Below, piece by piece: positions 17,525 through 26,681 of a DNA stretch of 64,000 nt. Where the stretch lies: NCBI GenBank assembly GCA_964481775.1, contig CAYZUX010000006.1, positions 1 to 64,000 of the forward strand. The letters are read 5' to 3'. The stretch is from OLB16 sp964481775. GTDB lineage: Bacteria; Hinthialibacterota; Hinthialibacteria; OLB16. The position numbers and the translations under genes were made by a program. Under the pieces are notes generated by a model. It saw only the letters and a list, made by a program, of their open reading frames with translations. It searched no databases and had not been told where the DNA came from. Every line of letters begins with the position of its first letter. Within the stretch, counting starts at the first letter, position 1.

Positions 17525-17923
17525 TCATGCAGAGGAGGAATCCTGACGTTTTGGGAGTTCACTGCCAAGCGCAAGGATCAGCTTGTCGATCAACATTTCC
17601 TTGTCGAATGGTTTCATCAGGTATTCATCCGCGCCAGCCTGGAGAGCTCGCAGGACCTGGATCATCTCTGTTTCCGTCGTCTCCATGATGATTTTCAAAT
17701 CATCCGGGTCTCGCTTCTCACGGATTTTCAGAAGTGCCTCATGGCCATTCATGACTGGCATGTTCCAGTCCAGCAGGATGACCTTGATCTCCATGTCCCT
17801 CAAAGCTTTTTCGACAGCCATTTCACCATTTTCGGCCTCATCGATCTCCACATCGTAATCCTTCAGGTGAGATCGCAGTTTCATCCGGACCATGGAGGAA
17901 TCATCGACTATGAGTATCTTCAC
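17525..17923 (-). CDS. cheY: CheY-type response regulator
   Basis: A 132-residue single receiver: acidic pocket in ILIVDDSSMVRMKL, phospho-Asp in VILLDWNMPVMNG, Thr position in IIMETTETE and Lys in EYLMKPFDKE. It has CheY size and lies between cheW and cheB, so it is probably the diffusible output of the CheA in this operon. Whether it drives a flagellar motor or a surface-motility machine cannot be told, as no such genes are in the window. Confidence 0.9.
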   Translation of the reverse strand: MKILIVDDSSMVRMKLRSHLKDYDVEIDEAENGEMAVEKALRDMEIKVILLDWNMPVMNGHEALLKIREKRDPDDLKIIMETTETEMIQVLRALQAGADEYLMKPFDKEMLIDKLILALGSELPKRQDSSSA

Positions 17924-18044
17924 TTCTCTACCTCCGGATTCATCCTCATTTCAGTACACCTGCCCGGACCGATGAGGCTCCCTCATCCTGTTCCCGTGGC
18001 AATATTTCCTACACTACAGCCAATTACCCTACAGATACAGCCTG

Positions 18045-18614
18045 CTATTCCAGCCTGCCAGTCAGCCTGTCGACATCCAGGATGACCAGCAATGATTTCT
18101 CCAGCTTGCACACTCCACTGACATAGCGCCGGTCGATCCCCCTCATGGAGGAGGGCGGTGGATCGATATGGGTGGCCGCAACCTCGATCACATCCCCAAT
18201 CCTGTCCACCAGGAAAGAATCAGAACCATCGGGAAACCGGATGATCATATCCATCTGATCATCCGCTTTCTCAGGATCATCCATCCCCAGGATTCCGCGC
18301 AAATCGATAGCCGTGACAATCTGTCCACGCAGGTTAATCAGTCCTCGAATAGTCTTCTCCGCGGTCGGTACCGGTGTCATCTGTTGGGGGCGGACAATCT
18401 CCTGGACACGTCCCACCTCAATACCAAAGAGCTCATGGCCGAGATAAAAGGTGGCCAGTTGCACATTATTTTCGCTACGGCGGTCTGCGAGTGCAGTGCG
18501 CCGGTCTGCTACTCGCCGCTCCACACCATCCGGAGCTTTTCCCGGTGTCTTCCGCCGATCGGACTGGGAACGTCTTTCGATGAGTGATCGCTTTGGTGCT
18601 GGATCCCTGTTCAT
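18045..18614 (-). CDS. cheW: CheW-type adaptor with basic N-terminal extension
   Basis: A 189-residue CheW-like adaptor that links receptors to CheA. The CheW fold covers about residues 50-189 (LATFYLGHELFGIEVGRVQE; LINLRGQIVTAIDLRGILG). The first 48 residues are an Arg-rich, low-complexity segment (ERRSQSDRRKT, ERRVADRRTALADRR), absent from standard CheW. It may contact nucleic acid or an acidic partner. The ATG overlaps the cheA stop by four bases. Confidence 0.9.
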   Translation of the reverse strand: MNRDPAPKRSLIERRSQSDRRKTPGKAPDGVERRVADRRTALADRRSENNVQLATFYLGHELFGIEVGRVQEIVRPQQMTPVPTAEKTIRGLINLRGQIVTAIDLRGILGMDDPEKADDQMDMIIRFPDGSDSFLVDRIGDVIEVAATHIDPPPSSMRGIDRRYVSGVCKLEKSLLVILDVDRLTGRLE

Positions 18615-21490
18615 GATTCCCTTTCGACTTTTGTTGTCAACAATTCCTCGATGGTTTTCAACAATTCACCCCGGTTCAGCTTGATCAGACAGGCGTCAGC
18701 TCCCAAACGCATGGCGCGGTCATGACAGGCCGGGTCCCTGGAAGCTGTCAGGGCGGCAACAGGAAGATCCTTGTATGCTTCCTGGTCACGGATATGCTGG
18801 ATCAGATCGAAGCCGTCCATCTCCGCCATGTACAGATCTGTCAGTACCAGATCAACCGGGTGTTTCTCCAGAATCTCCAGGGCTTCGCGGCCATGAATGG
18901 CCTCGATACACTCTATGCCCGCCGCTTTCAGGTAGGAGGAAACCATGGTCCGGTAAAAGGCTGAATCATCGACTAGAAGCACACACACTCCTTGGGATGG
19001 AAGGTCTCCACAGGAGCTGTTGAACCAGTGCGGCAGGGCCATCTCCATGATCCGGTAAATATCAATGAATTGGGTGGCCTTGTTGTTAACGATGGCGGTT
19101 CCAAGGATCCCTTCCTCTCCTGCATTAGATCGGCTGAACTCAGCCCGAACCTCTGCGATATCGAGGATTTCGGAAACCACGAGACCAGCCTGTTTATCCT
19201 CAAAAACAAAAACGATTACAGGAAGAATTGACTCCTGGCTGGGTTGAGGCCTGGTCTGAAGGAATCGTTCTGGCCGGATGAGAGGCAGGACATCTCCACG
19301 GTATTGGATGACCTCCTGGCCAGCCACTTCCTCGATCCGGGATGGATCGAATTCCTCCAATCGGTTTACCAATCCCAACGGAATCGCATACTGGTCTGCC
19401 TCACCGAGACGGAACAGGAGTGTGGATTGGCTGTCTTCGGGTCCCGCCTTTGAGAGGTCCTGAGCCCGCATCAGCTTGGATGAGATGTGTTCGGGATGAA
19501 TTCCCCCCAAAGCGGCCAGTCCCTGGACATCCAGGATGAGAGCCACATTCCCATCACCCAGGATGGTCGCTCCCGCAAAGGCTGCCAACTGTTTGACATG
19601 CCTGGAAAGCGGCTTGACAACAATCTCTTCCGTGTCATGGACCTGATCGATGATCAGTCCTGCTTGTCCTGCTCCTAACCTCAGCACGACAATGTAAAGG
19701 GTTTCCTGTGATTTCCCGTCAGGACAAAGATTGAGAATCTCTTTAAGGCGGATGAGCGGAAGAAGCTCCCCTCTCAAACGATAGACCTCGACATTCCTGA
19801 CGGTTTCGATTCCCTGGCGGATCTGGTCCCCCTCCAGGCACACCAGTTCGATCAAGTTCACCTGGGGAATGGCGAAACGCTGGCCTCCCGCTGACACAAG
19901 CAGAGCCGGGATGATGGCCAGTGTGAGCGGAATCCTGACTGTAACCGTCGTCCCAGATCCCTTCTCGGACTTAATCTCGACTGTTCCACCGATCTTCTCG
20001 ATATTTGTCCTGACCACATCCATGCCGACTCCACGTCCGGATACATTCGTGACAGTCTTCGCGGTTGAGAAACCCGGCATGAAGATCAGGTTCAGGGCTT
20101 CTCGTTCTGACATTCCATCGGCCTGCTGCTGGCTGATCAGTCCACGCCTGATTGCGATCTCCTTGACCCTTGCGGTGTCGATGCCGGCCCCATCATCCTT
20201 CACCACAATGTTGACTTGACCATTTTCATGGAAAGCGCTGATCAGAAGGTTCCCGCAGGCTGGCTTTCCCCTGCGAAGGCGTTCATCCGGAGTCTCGATG
20301 CCATGGTCCATGGAGTTTCTGAGGAGATGAACCATCGGATCTTTAATGGCTTCGATCAAAGTCCTGTCCAGCTCGGTCTCCTTACCATCGATCCGGAGAT
20401 CGACTTGCTTCCCTGAATTCGTAGCCAGGTCACGCACCATCCGCGGAAATCGATTGAAGACATTCGCGACTGGCTGCATGCGAGTCTTCATCACCTTTTC
20501 CTGCAGCTCGCTGGTGACCAGGCTGATGCGATGGCAGGCGGAGCTGAAGGCGGTGTTTTCAAAGGCATGCGAGAACTGCATGATCTGGTTACGGGAAAGG
20601 ACCAGTTCTCCAACCAGATTCATTAACTGGTCAATGATCTCGATATCCACCTTGATGACCTTCTCGGTGCGCTCAAGGACCTTTGTTCCTGTTCCTGGCT
20701 GTTCAATACCGGGACTTTGCTCTTGAATGGACTCCGCTGAGATATTTTTTTCAGGACCCAGGGAGGTGGCAGCGATGGCTTCAAACGGTTCGATCGAGAC
20801 AGAATGCACCGAGCTCCCCATGGCAGCGGTCTGAATCATTTCCGGTGGTTGGTTGGTCGAGAGTATCACCACGAGTCTCTCCCCTTCGTGGAGCTCTTCA
20901 TCCTTCCGGATATCGGGGATCAAATCCTCAATGGTTCCTATCGCCGCGAGCCGTTCCGCGATAACCAGGCCTCGAACCGATGGCATTTTCTCCTCTGAGT
21001 CGATAGAGACGGTCACTTGCCAGGTGCGCCCTTCCCGGGTGAGAGTGGATGTGGCCTGAGGGCTTTTGAGATCAGGGGCGGTTTTTGAAAGGGAGGCCTG
21101 TTTGATCTCACCGGCAATCGCTTTCAATTCCTCAATCAGCGGAGCCTGATCTCTATCGCCTTCAGTCTTTGTCTCTTCCACTACCTGCAAAATCTCTTTC
21201 AGAACATCGGCCACCTTGAGCAGCTTGGTGATGACTCTCTGTTCGACTGGACGTATGCCTTCGCGCATCTGGGAAAGAATGTCTTCGGCATAGTGGGAGA
21301 TTTCCTCCAGGGTCCGGAATCCCAGAAGACCCGAACAGCCCTTCATCGTGTGGATGACTCGGAAGATCCGGGTGATGATCTGCATATCACCGGGTTTTTG
21401 TTCGAGCTCCACGAAGTCCCTGTCGAGTTGATCCAGGTTATCCCAAGACTCATTCAGGAATTCCCTTAGAAGTTCTGCTTCCATCTCCAC
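18611..21490 (-). CDS. cheA: Hybrid chemotaxis histidine kinase CheA with two CheW-like domains and a receiver
   Basis: A 959-residue CheA. The N-terminal HPt domain has the phospho-His in IFRVIHTMKGCSGLLGF (residue 47). A linker follows, then the dimerisation domain (LMNLVGELVLSRNQIMQF), the HATPase (LLRNSMDHGIE; VKDDGAGID; GRGVGMDVV) and a first CheW-like domain (LVSAGGQRFAIPQVNLIELV). A second CheW-like module (LLFRLGEADQYAIPLGLVN) and a C-terminal receiver (VLLVDDSAFYRTMV; phospho-Asp in LVLTDLYMAEMDG) complete it. Such hybrid forms are usual for type IV pilus or alternative chemosensory systems. It is the first gene of the che operon. Confidence 0.95.
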   Translation of the reverse strand: MEMEAELLREFLNESWDNLDQLDRDFVELEQKPGDMQIITRIFRVIHTMKGCSGLLGFRTLEEISHYAEDILSQMREGIRPVEQRVITKLLKVADVLKEILQVVEETKTEGDRDQAPLIEELKAIAGEIKQASLSKTAPDLKSPQATSTLTREGRTWQVTVSIDSEEKMPSVRGLVIAERLAAIGTIEDLIPDIRKDEELHEGERLVVILSTNQPPEMIQTAAMGSSVHSVSIEPFEAIAATSLGPEKNISAESIQEQSPGIEQPGTGTKVLERTEKVIKVDIEIIDQLMNLVGELVLSRNQIMQFSHAFENTAFSSACHRISLVTSELQEKVMKTRMQPVANVFNRFPRMVRDLATNSGKQVDLRIDGKETELDRTLIEAIKDPMVHLLRNSMDHGIETPDERLRRGKPACGNLLISAFHENGQVNIVVKDDGAGIDTARVKEIAIRRGLISQQQADGMSEREALNLIFMPGFSTAKTVTNVSGRGVGMDVVRTNIEKIGGTVEIKSEKGSGTTVTVRIPLTLAIIPALLVSAGGQRFAIPQVNLIELVCLEGDQIRQGIETVRNVEVYRLRGELLPLIRLKEILNLCPDGKSQETLYIVVLRLGAGQAGLIIDQVHDTEEIVVKPLSRHVKQLAAFAGATILGDGNVALILDVQGLAALGGIHPEHISSKLMRAQDLSKAGPEDSQSTLLFRLGEADQYAIPLGLVNRLEEFDPSRIEEVAGQEVIQYRGDVLPLIRPERFLQTRPQPSQESILPVIVFVFEDKQAGLVVSEILDIAEVRAEFSRSNAGEEGILGTAIVNNKATQFIDIYRIMEMALPHWFNSSCGDLPSQGVCVLLVDDSAFYRTMVSSYLKAAGIECIEAIHGREALEILEKHPVDLVLTDLYMAEMDGFDLIQHIRDQEAYKDLPVAALTASRDPACHDRAMRLGADACLIKLNRGELLKTIEELLTTKVERES

Positions 21491-21603
21491 AAGGTTTTTC
21501 TCCTCTCGATGTATGACAATCGGGGTGGAACTCCGGCGGATTCTCTTCCCTTGTTCTTCGACCAGTTGGGTTGTTTAGGCGAGGACTTTCATGACAGATA
21601 AAG

Positions 21604-22281
21604 TTATGGACCCCACACCACAAGGTCTCCGGAGCTGACGGTCCCGTTGGTAGGAGAATACAATAGCGCTTTGGAGGTGCGGTATTCTTTATGGACTACC
21701 CACTCTGCAAAATTCCAGGTCCTGTCAGGACCATCTGACAGAATCGTGAAACTTCCCGCGAAAGTTGCGTAAGGGTCATAGGGAGTAGTGAAAGACACAC
21801 GGCCACGCACCTCAGGGGGAACAAGACACTTACCTTTCTTTATCCCCACTCCCGCACAACCGCACCTCCATCCCATGGCGGTGTAGCGGTAATAAACTTC
21901 TGCCTGACGGGTGGGAGTCCAGTAGGAATCATACAGAAAACGGTCTTGTGGAACCGATTGCATATATTTGACCGGCGTAGTGAGTTGCTTCCAACCCTGG
22001 ATCGACCGGGTCCATGCATGTGACGGGCCTGGGATGGAGATTCCCTGTTCCATGATGTCAGCCGGATAGAAAGGACGATCAACCCCATAACTCATAAGCG
22101 CAGTTTTGATCGACCTCATCTCCGACTCGGCGTTGGTGATCTTGGCCCTCAGTTGAGCTTCGAGGAAATTGGGCAAGGCAATCGAGATCAGGATGAGAAT
22201 AATGGCAATGACGATCAGGAGCTCGATCAACGTAAAAGCGGATTGAGGCCGTCTGGATAGAAAACGTTTATTCGGGCACAT
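21604..22281 (-). CDS. Type II secretion/type IV pilin-like pseudopilin
   Basis: A 225-residue prepilin-like protein. A short basic leader precedes the processing and methylation site (SAFTLIELLIVIAIILIL), where prepilin peptidase would cut before Phe and Glu5 would follow. The rest is a GspG-like globular domain ending YSPTNGTVSSGDLVVWGP. The C-terminal PTNGT-x-S-x-G motif is shared with the two pseudopilins at 35740-37045, with which it aligns. A four-Cys segment (GWRCGCAGVGIKKGKCL, three visible Cys) is specific to this copy. The GAGGG upstream of the ATG is a plausible ribosome site. It stands alone between che and sulfate operons. Confidence 0.85.
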   Translation of the reverse strand: MCPNKRFLSRRPQSAFTLIELLIVIAIILILISIALPNFLEAQLRAKITNAESEMRSIKTALMSYGVDRPFYPADIMEQGISIPGPSHAWTRSIQGWKQLTTPVKYMQSVPQDRFLYDSYWTPTRQAEVYYRYTAMGWRCGCAGVGIKKGKCLVPPEVRGRVSFTTPYDPYATFAGSFTILSDGPDRTWNFAEWVVHKEYRTSKALLYSPTNGTVSSGDLVVWGP

Positions 22282-22597
22282 GATAGGAGCCCTCGAATCT
22301 TGACGTATTTGAGAGATGATTCTACCAGACCGGGCACAAGGGTCAATCTGAAGTTTCTTTTTTTCAGATCATGGAGTGAACGAGCCTTCCAGTCAGACGA
22401 GTGAAACGGCTGGTCTCTTGAATCTGATCCCATTCTTTCTTTTCGATCGAATCGATGTGCTTTATCGATCTGAGGATTACCAATGTCGGTTCCCAAACCT
22501 GTCAATCCACCCAATAGCCTTCCAACACAGCGAGGTCGGACCTTCTACCCTCTACTCATGGACCATCAAACCTGATATTTTCCCGTGGAGGATAGGG

Positions 22598-22626
22598 TTG
22601 ACATTTTTGGGGCTATAGTCTATGAA
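22598..22626 (+). promoter_or_regulatory. Candidate sigma-70-type promoter of the sulfate importer operon
   Basis: TTGACA at 22598-22603 and TATGAA at 22621-22626 are separated by 17 bases and lead into AT-rich DNA about 175 bases before the binding-protein start. The -35 is perfect, the -10 four of six. Recognised by consensus only. Confidence 0.45.
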
Positions 22627-22736
22627 TATGATCGATAATATACAGTATTATTTGTTTGAAGGAAGGGAAAGTCTTGAGATCATTCGAGAATCTTTCAATT
22701 CATGGATATAAGACTATTTAATCCATAGAGATAATT

Positions 22737-22750
22737 ATGTGATATCACAT
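22737..22750. promoter_or_regulatory. Perfect palindrome, possible operator
   Basis: ATGTGATATCACAT is a perfect 14-base palindrome located 50 bases before the ATG of the sulfate-binding protein and after the candidate promoter. The TGTGA/TCACA halves recall CRP/FNR sites but the spacer is two bases, not six, so the binding factor is unknown. Confidence 0.4.
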
Positions 22751-22800
22751 GTGGTGAAACTAAAATGAATCAATCATCCCTTAGAATGGAGAACACAGCT

Positions 22801-23814
22801 ATGAGGATCTTTTACCTGACACGTGTTTTCGTGGTTATTTTCTTGATGACGTGTCTCACTTTCAGCGCATTCCCGGAAGAGATTCGGCTTCTGAATGTCT
22901 CTTATGATCCCACCCGGGAGCTCTACCAGGACTATAATCTCGCCTTTGCGAAATACTGGAAGGAGAAAAAGGCGGGGGATGTCACCATCGAGCAATCTCA
23001 TGGAGGATCCGGCAAGCAGGCCCGCGCGGTCATCGATGGGTTGGAGGCGGATGTGGTGACTCTTGCGTTGGCTTATGATGTCGACCAGCTTCATCGGCAT
23101 GGGGATCTGATCCCGGTGGATTGGCAGAAGCGCCTTCCGGAAAACAGCGCTCCCTACACCTCAACCATCGTCTTCCTGGTTCGTAAGGGCAACCCGAAAG
23201 GGATCAGGGATTGGGATGATCTTGTCAAGCCTGGCATTTCAGTGATCACGCCCAATCCAAAGACTTCCGGTGGAGCGCGCTGGAACTACCTGGCGGCTTG
23301 GGGGTATGCACTCAGGCACAACAATAACGATGAGGTGAAGGCCCGGGAGTATATTGCAGCTTTGCTGGCTAATGTGCCGGTACTGGATTCCGGAGCTCGA
23401 GGTTCCACCACCACTTTTGTGCAAAGAGGGATCGGGGATGTCCTCCTGGCATGGGAAAATGAGGCTTTCCTGGCTATCAAGGAGCTCGGCCCGGATAAAC
23501 TCGATATCGTCATCCCCTCTTTGAGCATCCTCGCGGAGCCGACTGTCTCGGTTGTGGATCAGGTGGTCGACAAGCATGGAACCCGGGAAATTGCAACCGC
23601 GTATTTGGAGTACCTTTACAGCGAAGAGGGTCAGGAAATTGCTGCCAGGCACTACTACCGCCCACGTTCCGAGGCGGTCGCGAGAAGGTATGAGAATCAG
23701 TTTCCAAAGATCGAGCTGTTCACATTGGACTCGGTGTTTGGTGATTGGAACAAGGCTCAAAAGGTTCATTTCGATGATGGCGGAGTGTTCGACCAGATTT
23801 ATGAGAATCGTTAG
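22801..23814 (+). CDS. Sulfate/thiosulfate ABC transporter, periplasmic binding protein
   Basis: A 337-residue substrate-binding protein of the Sbp/CysP family. A signal peptide (YLTRVFVVIFLMTCLTFSA) precedes the mature start, and family motifs are clear: LNVSYDPTRELYQDYN, IEQSHGGSGKQARAV, DVVTLALAYDVDQL, TPNPKTSGGARWNYLAAW and GDVLLAWENEA. It captures sulfate or thiosulfate for the CysTWA channel. The ATG at 22801 has GGAG upstream; ATGs at 22765 and 22786 lack one. It is the first gene of the operon. Sbp versus CysP cannot be settled here. Confidence 0.92.
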   Translation: MRIFYLTRVFVVIFLMTCLTFSAFPEEIRLLNVSYDPTRELYQDYNLAFAKYWKEKKAGDVTIEQSHGGSGKQARAVIDGLEADVVTLALAYDVDQLHRHGDLIPVDWQKRLPENSAPYTSTIVFLVRKGNPKGIRDWDDLVKPGISVITPNPKTSGGARWNYLAAWGYALRHNNNDEVKAREYIAALLANVPVLDSGARGSTTTFVQRGIGDVLLAWENEAFLAIKELGPDKLDIVIPSLSILAEPTVSVVDQVVDKHGTREIATAYLEYLYSEEGQEIAARHYYRPRSEAVARRYENQFPKIELFTLDSVFGDWNKAQKVHFDDGGVFDQIYENR

Positions 23815-23841
23815 TCTTTGCCGAACAGAGTGGGGTACCCC

Positions 23842-24672
23842 ATGCTGCTGAAGGAAAAAAGTGTTCTTCCTGGCTTTGGACTCGCGCTGGGGTATACCCT
23901 GCTCTATTTGAGTCTGATCGTTCTCATTCCCTTTGCGGCGTTGTTCGCGAAAACGGCAACGCTCTCATGGGAGGATTTCTGGGGTACGGTCACCTCGGCG
24001 CGAGTCCTTGCTTCCTTTGAATTAAGTCTGATGACCTCGTTGTCCGCTGCCGGGATCAATGCGGTCATGGGACTCATCGTGGCATGGGTGTTGGTACGAT
24101 ATGTTTTCCCGTTCAAGCAGGTCGTGGATGCGCTGGTGGATCTTCCCTTTGCCTTGCCGACTGCTGTGGCGGGGATCGCACTCACCACCCTGTATGCCCC
24201 GACCGGAGCGATTGGAAAATACCTCGATCCCTTGGGTATTCAGGTGGCCTACACACCTCTGGGAATCACCGTGGCCCTGACTTTTATTGGACTTCCTTTT
24301 GTGGTCAGGACCCTCCAGCCGGTGCTGGAGGATCTTGATGTGGAAATCGAAGAAGCGGCCGCCAGCCTCGGTGCCACCCGGTTGAAGACCCTGGCTTTTG
24401 TGGTATTTCCCAATCTCCTGCCCGCGCTGCTGACTGGTTTTGCACTCTCATTTGCGCGCGCCTTTGGTGAGTATGGTTCCGTGGTCTTCATTTCGGGAAA
24501 CATGCCGATGAAAACCGAAATCAGTCCTCTTTTGATCATGACCAAGCTCGAGCAATACGACTATGCGGGGGCTACAGCGATTGCTGTTGTCATGCTGTTA
24601 GTCTCATTCCTCATGCTTTTCGCCATCAACATGATTGGATGGTGGTCGAGAAAACGGCCGGGGGCCTCCTGA
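23842..24672 (+). CDS. cysT: Sulfate ABC transporter permease CysT
   Basis: A 276-residue inner-membrane permease with about six transmembrane segments and the EAA loop (EIEEAAASLGATRLKTLAFV) that docks the ATPase. Family motifs include LPFALPTAVAGIAL, AYTPLGITVALTFIGLPFV and FARAFGEYGSVVFISGNMP, characteristic of CysT/CysU. The ATG at 23842 fits the family N-terminus; a TTG at 23818 is possible. The stop overlaps the cysW start in TGATG. Confidence 0.93.
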   Translation: MLLKEKSVLPGFGLALGYTLLYLSLIVLIPFAALFAKTATLSWEDFWGTVTSARVLASFELSLMTSLSAAGINAVMGLIVAWVLVRYVFPFKQVVDALVDLPFALPTAVAGIALTTLYAPTGAIGKYLDPLGIQVAYTPLGITVALTFIGLPFVVRTLQPVLEDLDVEIEEAAASLGATRLKTLAFVVFPNLLPALLTGFALSFARAFGEYGSVVFISGNMPMKTEISPLLIMTKLEQYDYAGATAIAVVMLLVSFLMLFAINMIGWWSRKRPGAS

Positions 24673-25577
24673 TGCACACCACTGGAATGAGACGTAACAT
24701 CCCGGGAACCCGTCAGCAAAGTTCGACCACTGAACCAGTGTGGGTCCGTTGGGTCTTGATTCTGGTTGCTTTAGTGTACCTCACCCTGTTCCTTGTGATT
24801 CCGCTGGTATCGGTTTTCACTCAGGCCCTGGAGAAGGGGGTGCAGACATACACTGCCGCTATCACGGAAAAGGATGCTCTTGCGGCGGTACGCCTGACCT
24901 TGTTGACTGCAGCAATCGCTGTTCCCTTGAATATTGTTTTTGGAATTGCCGCATCCTGGGCCATCGCCAAGTTTGAGTTTCGCGGAAAAAACCTCCTGAT
25001 CACCCTGATCGACCTGCCTTTCTCAGTCTCACCCGTGATCTCCGGCCTCATCTTTGTGCTTCTGTTCGGGCTTCAAGGCTGGTTCGGGCCATGGCTCAGG
25101 GAGCATGACCTGAAGGTCCTCTTCGCGGTTCCCGGAATCGTTCTGGCGACTGTTTTCGTTACTTTCCCCTTCGTGGCCCGTGAGCTCATCCCCTTGATGC
25201 AGGAACAGGGCAGCGAAGAGGAGGAAGCGGCCCTGGTGTTGGGCGCCACCGGCTGGAAGACCTTCTGGCGAGTTACGCTTCCCAATATGAAGTGGGGACT
25301 CATATACGGAGTAATTCTCTGCAATGCACGCGCTATGGGGGAGTTCGGTGCGGTTTCTGTAGTGTCTGGACATATTCGTGGACGCACCAACACCATGCCG
25401 CTACATGTAGAGATTCTTTATAATGAATACAACTTCGCCGCTGCTTTCGCGATGGCTTCCTTGCTTGCCATGCTGGCTTTGGTGACATTGGTGATCAAGA
25501 AGGTGGTCGAGTGGCGTTCGGCGCGGGATCTCAGCCTATTGAACGAGACAACTCCGGAGGAAAGCAGAGCGGGATGA
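24672..25577 (+). CDS. cysW: Sulfate ABC transporter permease CysW
   Basis: A 301-residue permease partner of CysT with six hydrophobic segments and the EAA loop EEEEAALVLGATGWKTFWRV. DLPFSVSPVISGLIFVLLFG and NARAMGEFGAVSVVSGHIRG are typical of CysW. The ATG overlaps the cysT stop; an upstream GTG at 24639 would overlap cysT by 34 bases and is unlikely. Its own stop overlaps the cysA start by four bases, so the three genes are translationally coupled. Confidence 0.94.
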   Translation: MHTTGMRRNIPGTRQQSSTTEPVWVRWVLILVALVYLTLFLVIPLVSVFTQALEKGVQTYTAAITEKDALAAVRLTLLTAAIAVPLNIVFGIAASWAIAKFEFRGKNLLITLIDLPFSVSPVISGLIFVLLFGLQGWFGPWLREHDLKVLFAVPGIVLATVFVTFPFVARELIPLMQEQGSEEEEAALVLGATGWKTFWRVTLPNMKWGLIYGVILCNARAMGEFGAVSVVSGHIRGRTNTMPLHVEILYNEYNFAAAFAMASLLAMLALVTLVIKKVVEWRSARDLSLLNETTPEESRAG

Positions 25578-26644
25578 GTATCGAGGTTCGGAATATCACC
25601 AAGTTTTTTGGGGAATTTGAGGCTCTGAAAGATGTGAGTCTGCATGTTCCCGCGGGGGAGCTGGTCGCCCTGTTGGGGCCTTCAGGCTCCGGGAAGACCA
25701 CGCTTTTGAGGATCATCGCGGGATTGGAGACCGCCGATCAGGGCTCGATTCTTTTCCATGGCGAAGACACCACCGATCAGAAACTCCGCGACCGCAAGGT
25801 GGGATTCGTCTTCCAGCACTACGCCCTCTTCCGCCACATGACTGTCTTCGACAATGTCGCCTTCGGACTCAAAGTCCGTCCCCGCAAGGAACGTCCTTCC
25901 CGGGCGGAGATCCGCAAGCGGGTCATGGATCTGCTCACCCTTGTCCAGCTGCACACCCTGGCGCACCGGTATCCGTCGGAACTGTCCGGCGGTCAACGCC
26001 AGCGCGTGGCCCTCGCGCGCGCGCTCGCGGTGGAGCCCAGGGTGCTGCTGCTGGATGAACCTTTCGGCGCCTTGGATGCCAAGGTCCGCAAGGAGCTGCG
26101 CCGTTGGCTCAGACGTCTCCATGATGAAATCCACATCACCAGCGTGTTCGTCACACATGACCAGGAAGAGGCCCTCGAAGTGGCCGACCGGGTCGCGGTG
26201 ATGAATGAGGGACGCATCGAGCAGGAGGGAACTCCCGAGGAGGTTTACCACCATCCCAAGACTCCATTCATCCTGAACTTCCTTGGTAATGTAAACTTGT
26301 TCCATGGACGCATGGAGAATGGACGGGCTTACATCGCAAATACCGGTGTCGAGGTTCCCTCGATCGCCTTTCAGGATAACCAGACCGCGACTGTGTTTAT
26401 CCGCCCCCACCTGCTGGATATTCATCACCATCCCACTCCGGACAATGGATGCTTTCCCGCGCGGATTTCCCATATCAATGCCGCCGGTCCATTGGTGCGC
26501 ATCGAGCTGACCAGCGATTGGGGTGACCCGGTCGAAGTCGAAATGACGCATGCCCGCTACCGCGAACTCAAACTCCACGAGGATGACCATGTCTATGTCA
26601 CCCCCAAGGAAATGAAGGTGTTCGTGGAAGATTACTCGATTTGA
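25574..26644 (+). CDS. cysA: Sulfate ABC transporter ATP-binding protein CysA
   Basis: A 356-residue ATPase driving sulfate import. Walker A is GPSGSGKTT near residue 40, the Q-loop FVFQHYALF, the signature LSGGQRQRVALARALA, Walker B VLLLDEPFGALD and the switch His in VFVTHDQEEALEVADR. A C-terminal regulatory domain of about 120 residues (ATVFIRPHLLDI) follows as in CysA. The ATG overlaps the cysW stop. GC content at third positions is clearly higher in the middle of this gene than in its neighbours. It is the last gene of the operon; a hairpin-rich repeat follows. Confidence 0.95.
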   Translation: MSIEVRNITKFFGEFEALKDVSLHVPAGELVALLGPSGSGKTTLLRIIAGLETADQGSILFHGEDTTDQKLRDRKVGFVFQHYALFRHMTVFDNVAFGLKVRPRKERPSRAEIRKRVMDLLTLVQLHTLAHRYPSELSGGQRQRVALARALAVEPRVLLLDEPFGALDAKVRKELRRWLRRLHDEIHITSVFVTHDQEEALEVADRVAVMNEGRIEQEGTPEEVYHHPKTPFILNFLGNVNLFHGRMENGRAYIANTGVEVPSIAFQDNQTATVFIRPHLLDIHHHPTPDNGCFPARISHINAAGPLVRIELTSDWGDPVEVEMTHARYRELKLHEDDHVYVTPKEMKVFVEDYSI

Positions 26645-26681
26645 TCCGGTTTCGAGATTTGAGATGTGATTCCTGATTAGA

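Larger units (their letters stand above)
22282..22800. other. Long intergenic region upstream of the sulfate importer, about 519 bases
   Basis: No credible gene. The right half is AT-rich (about 22612-22740) and holds a candidate promoter at 22598-22626 and a perfect 14-base palindrome at 22737-22750. An in-frame ATG at 22765 lacks a ribosome site. Confidence 0.6.
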
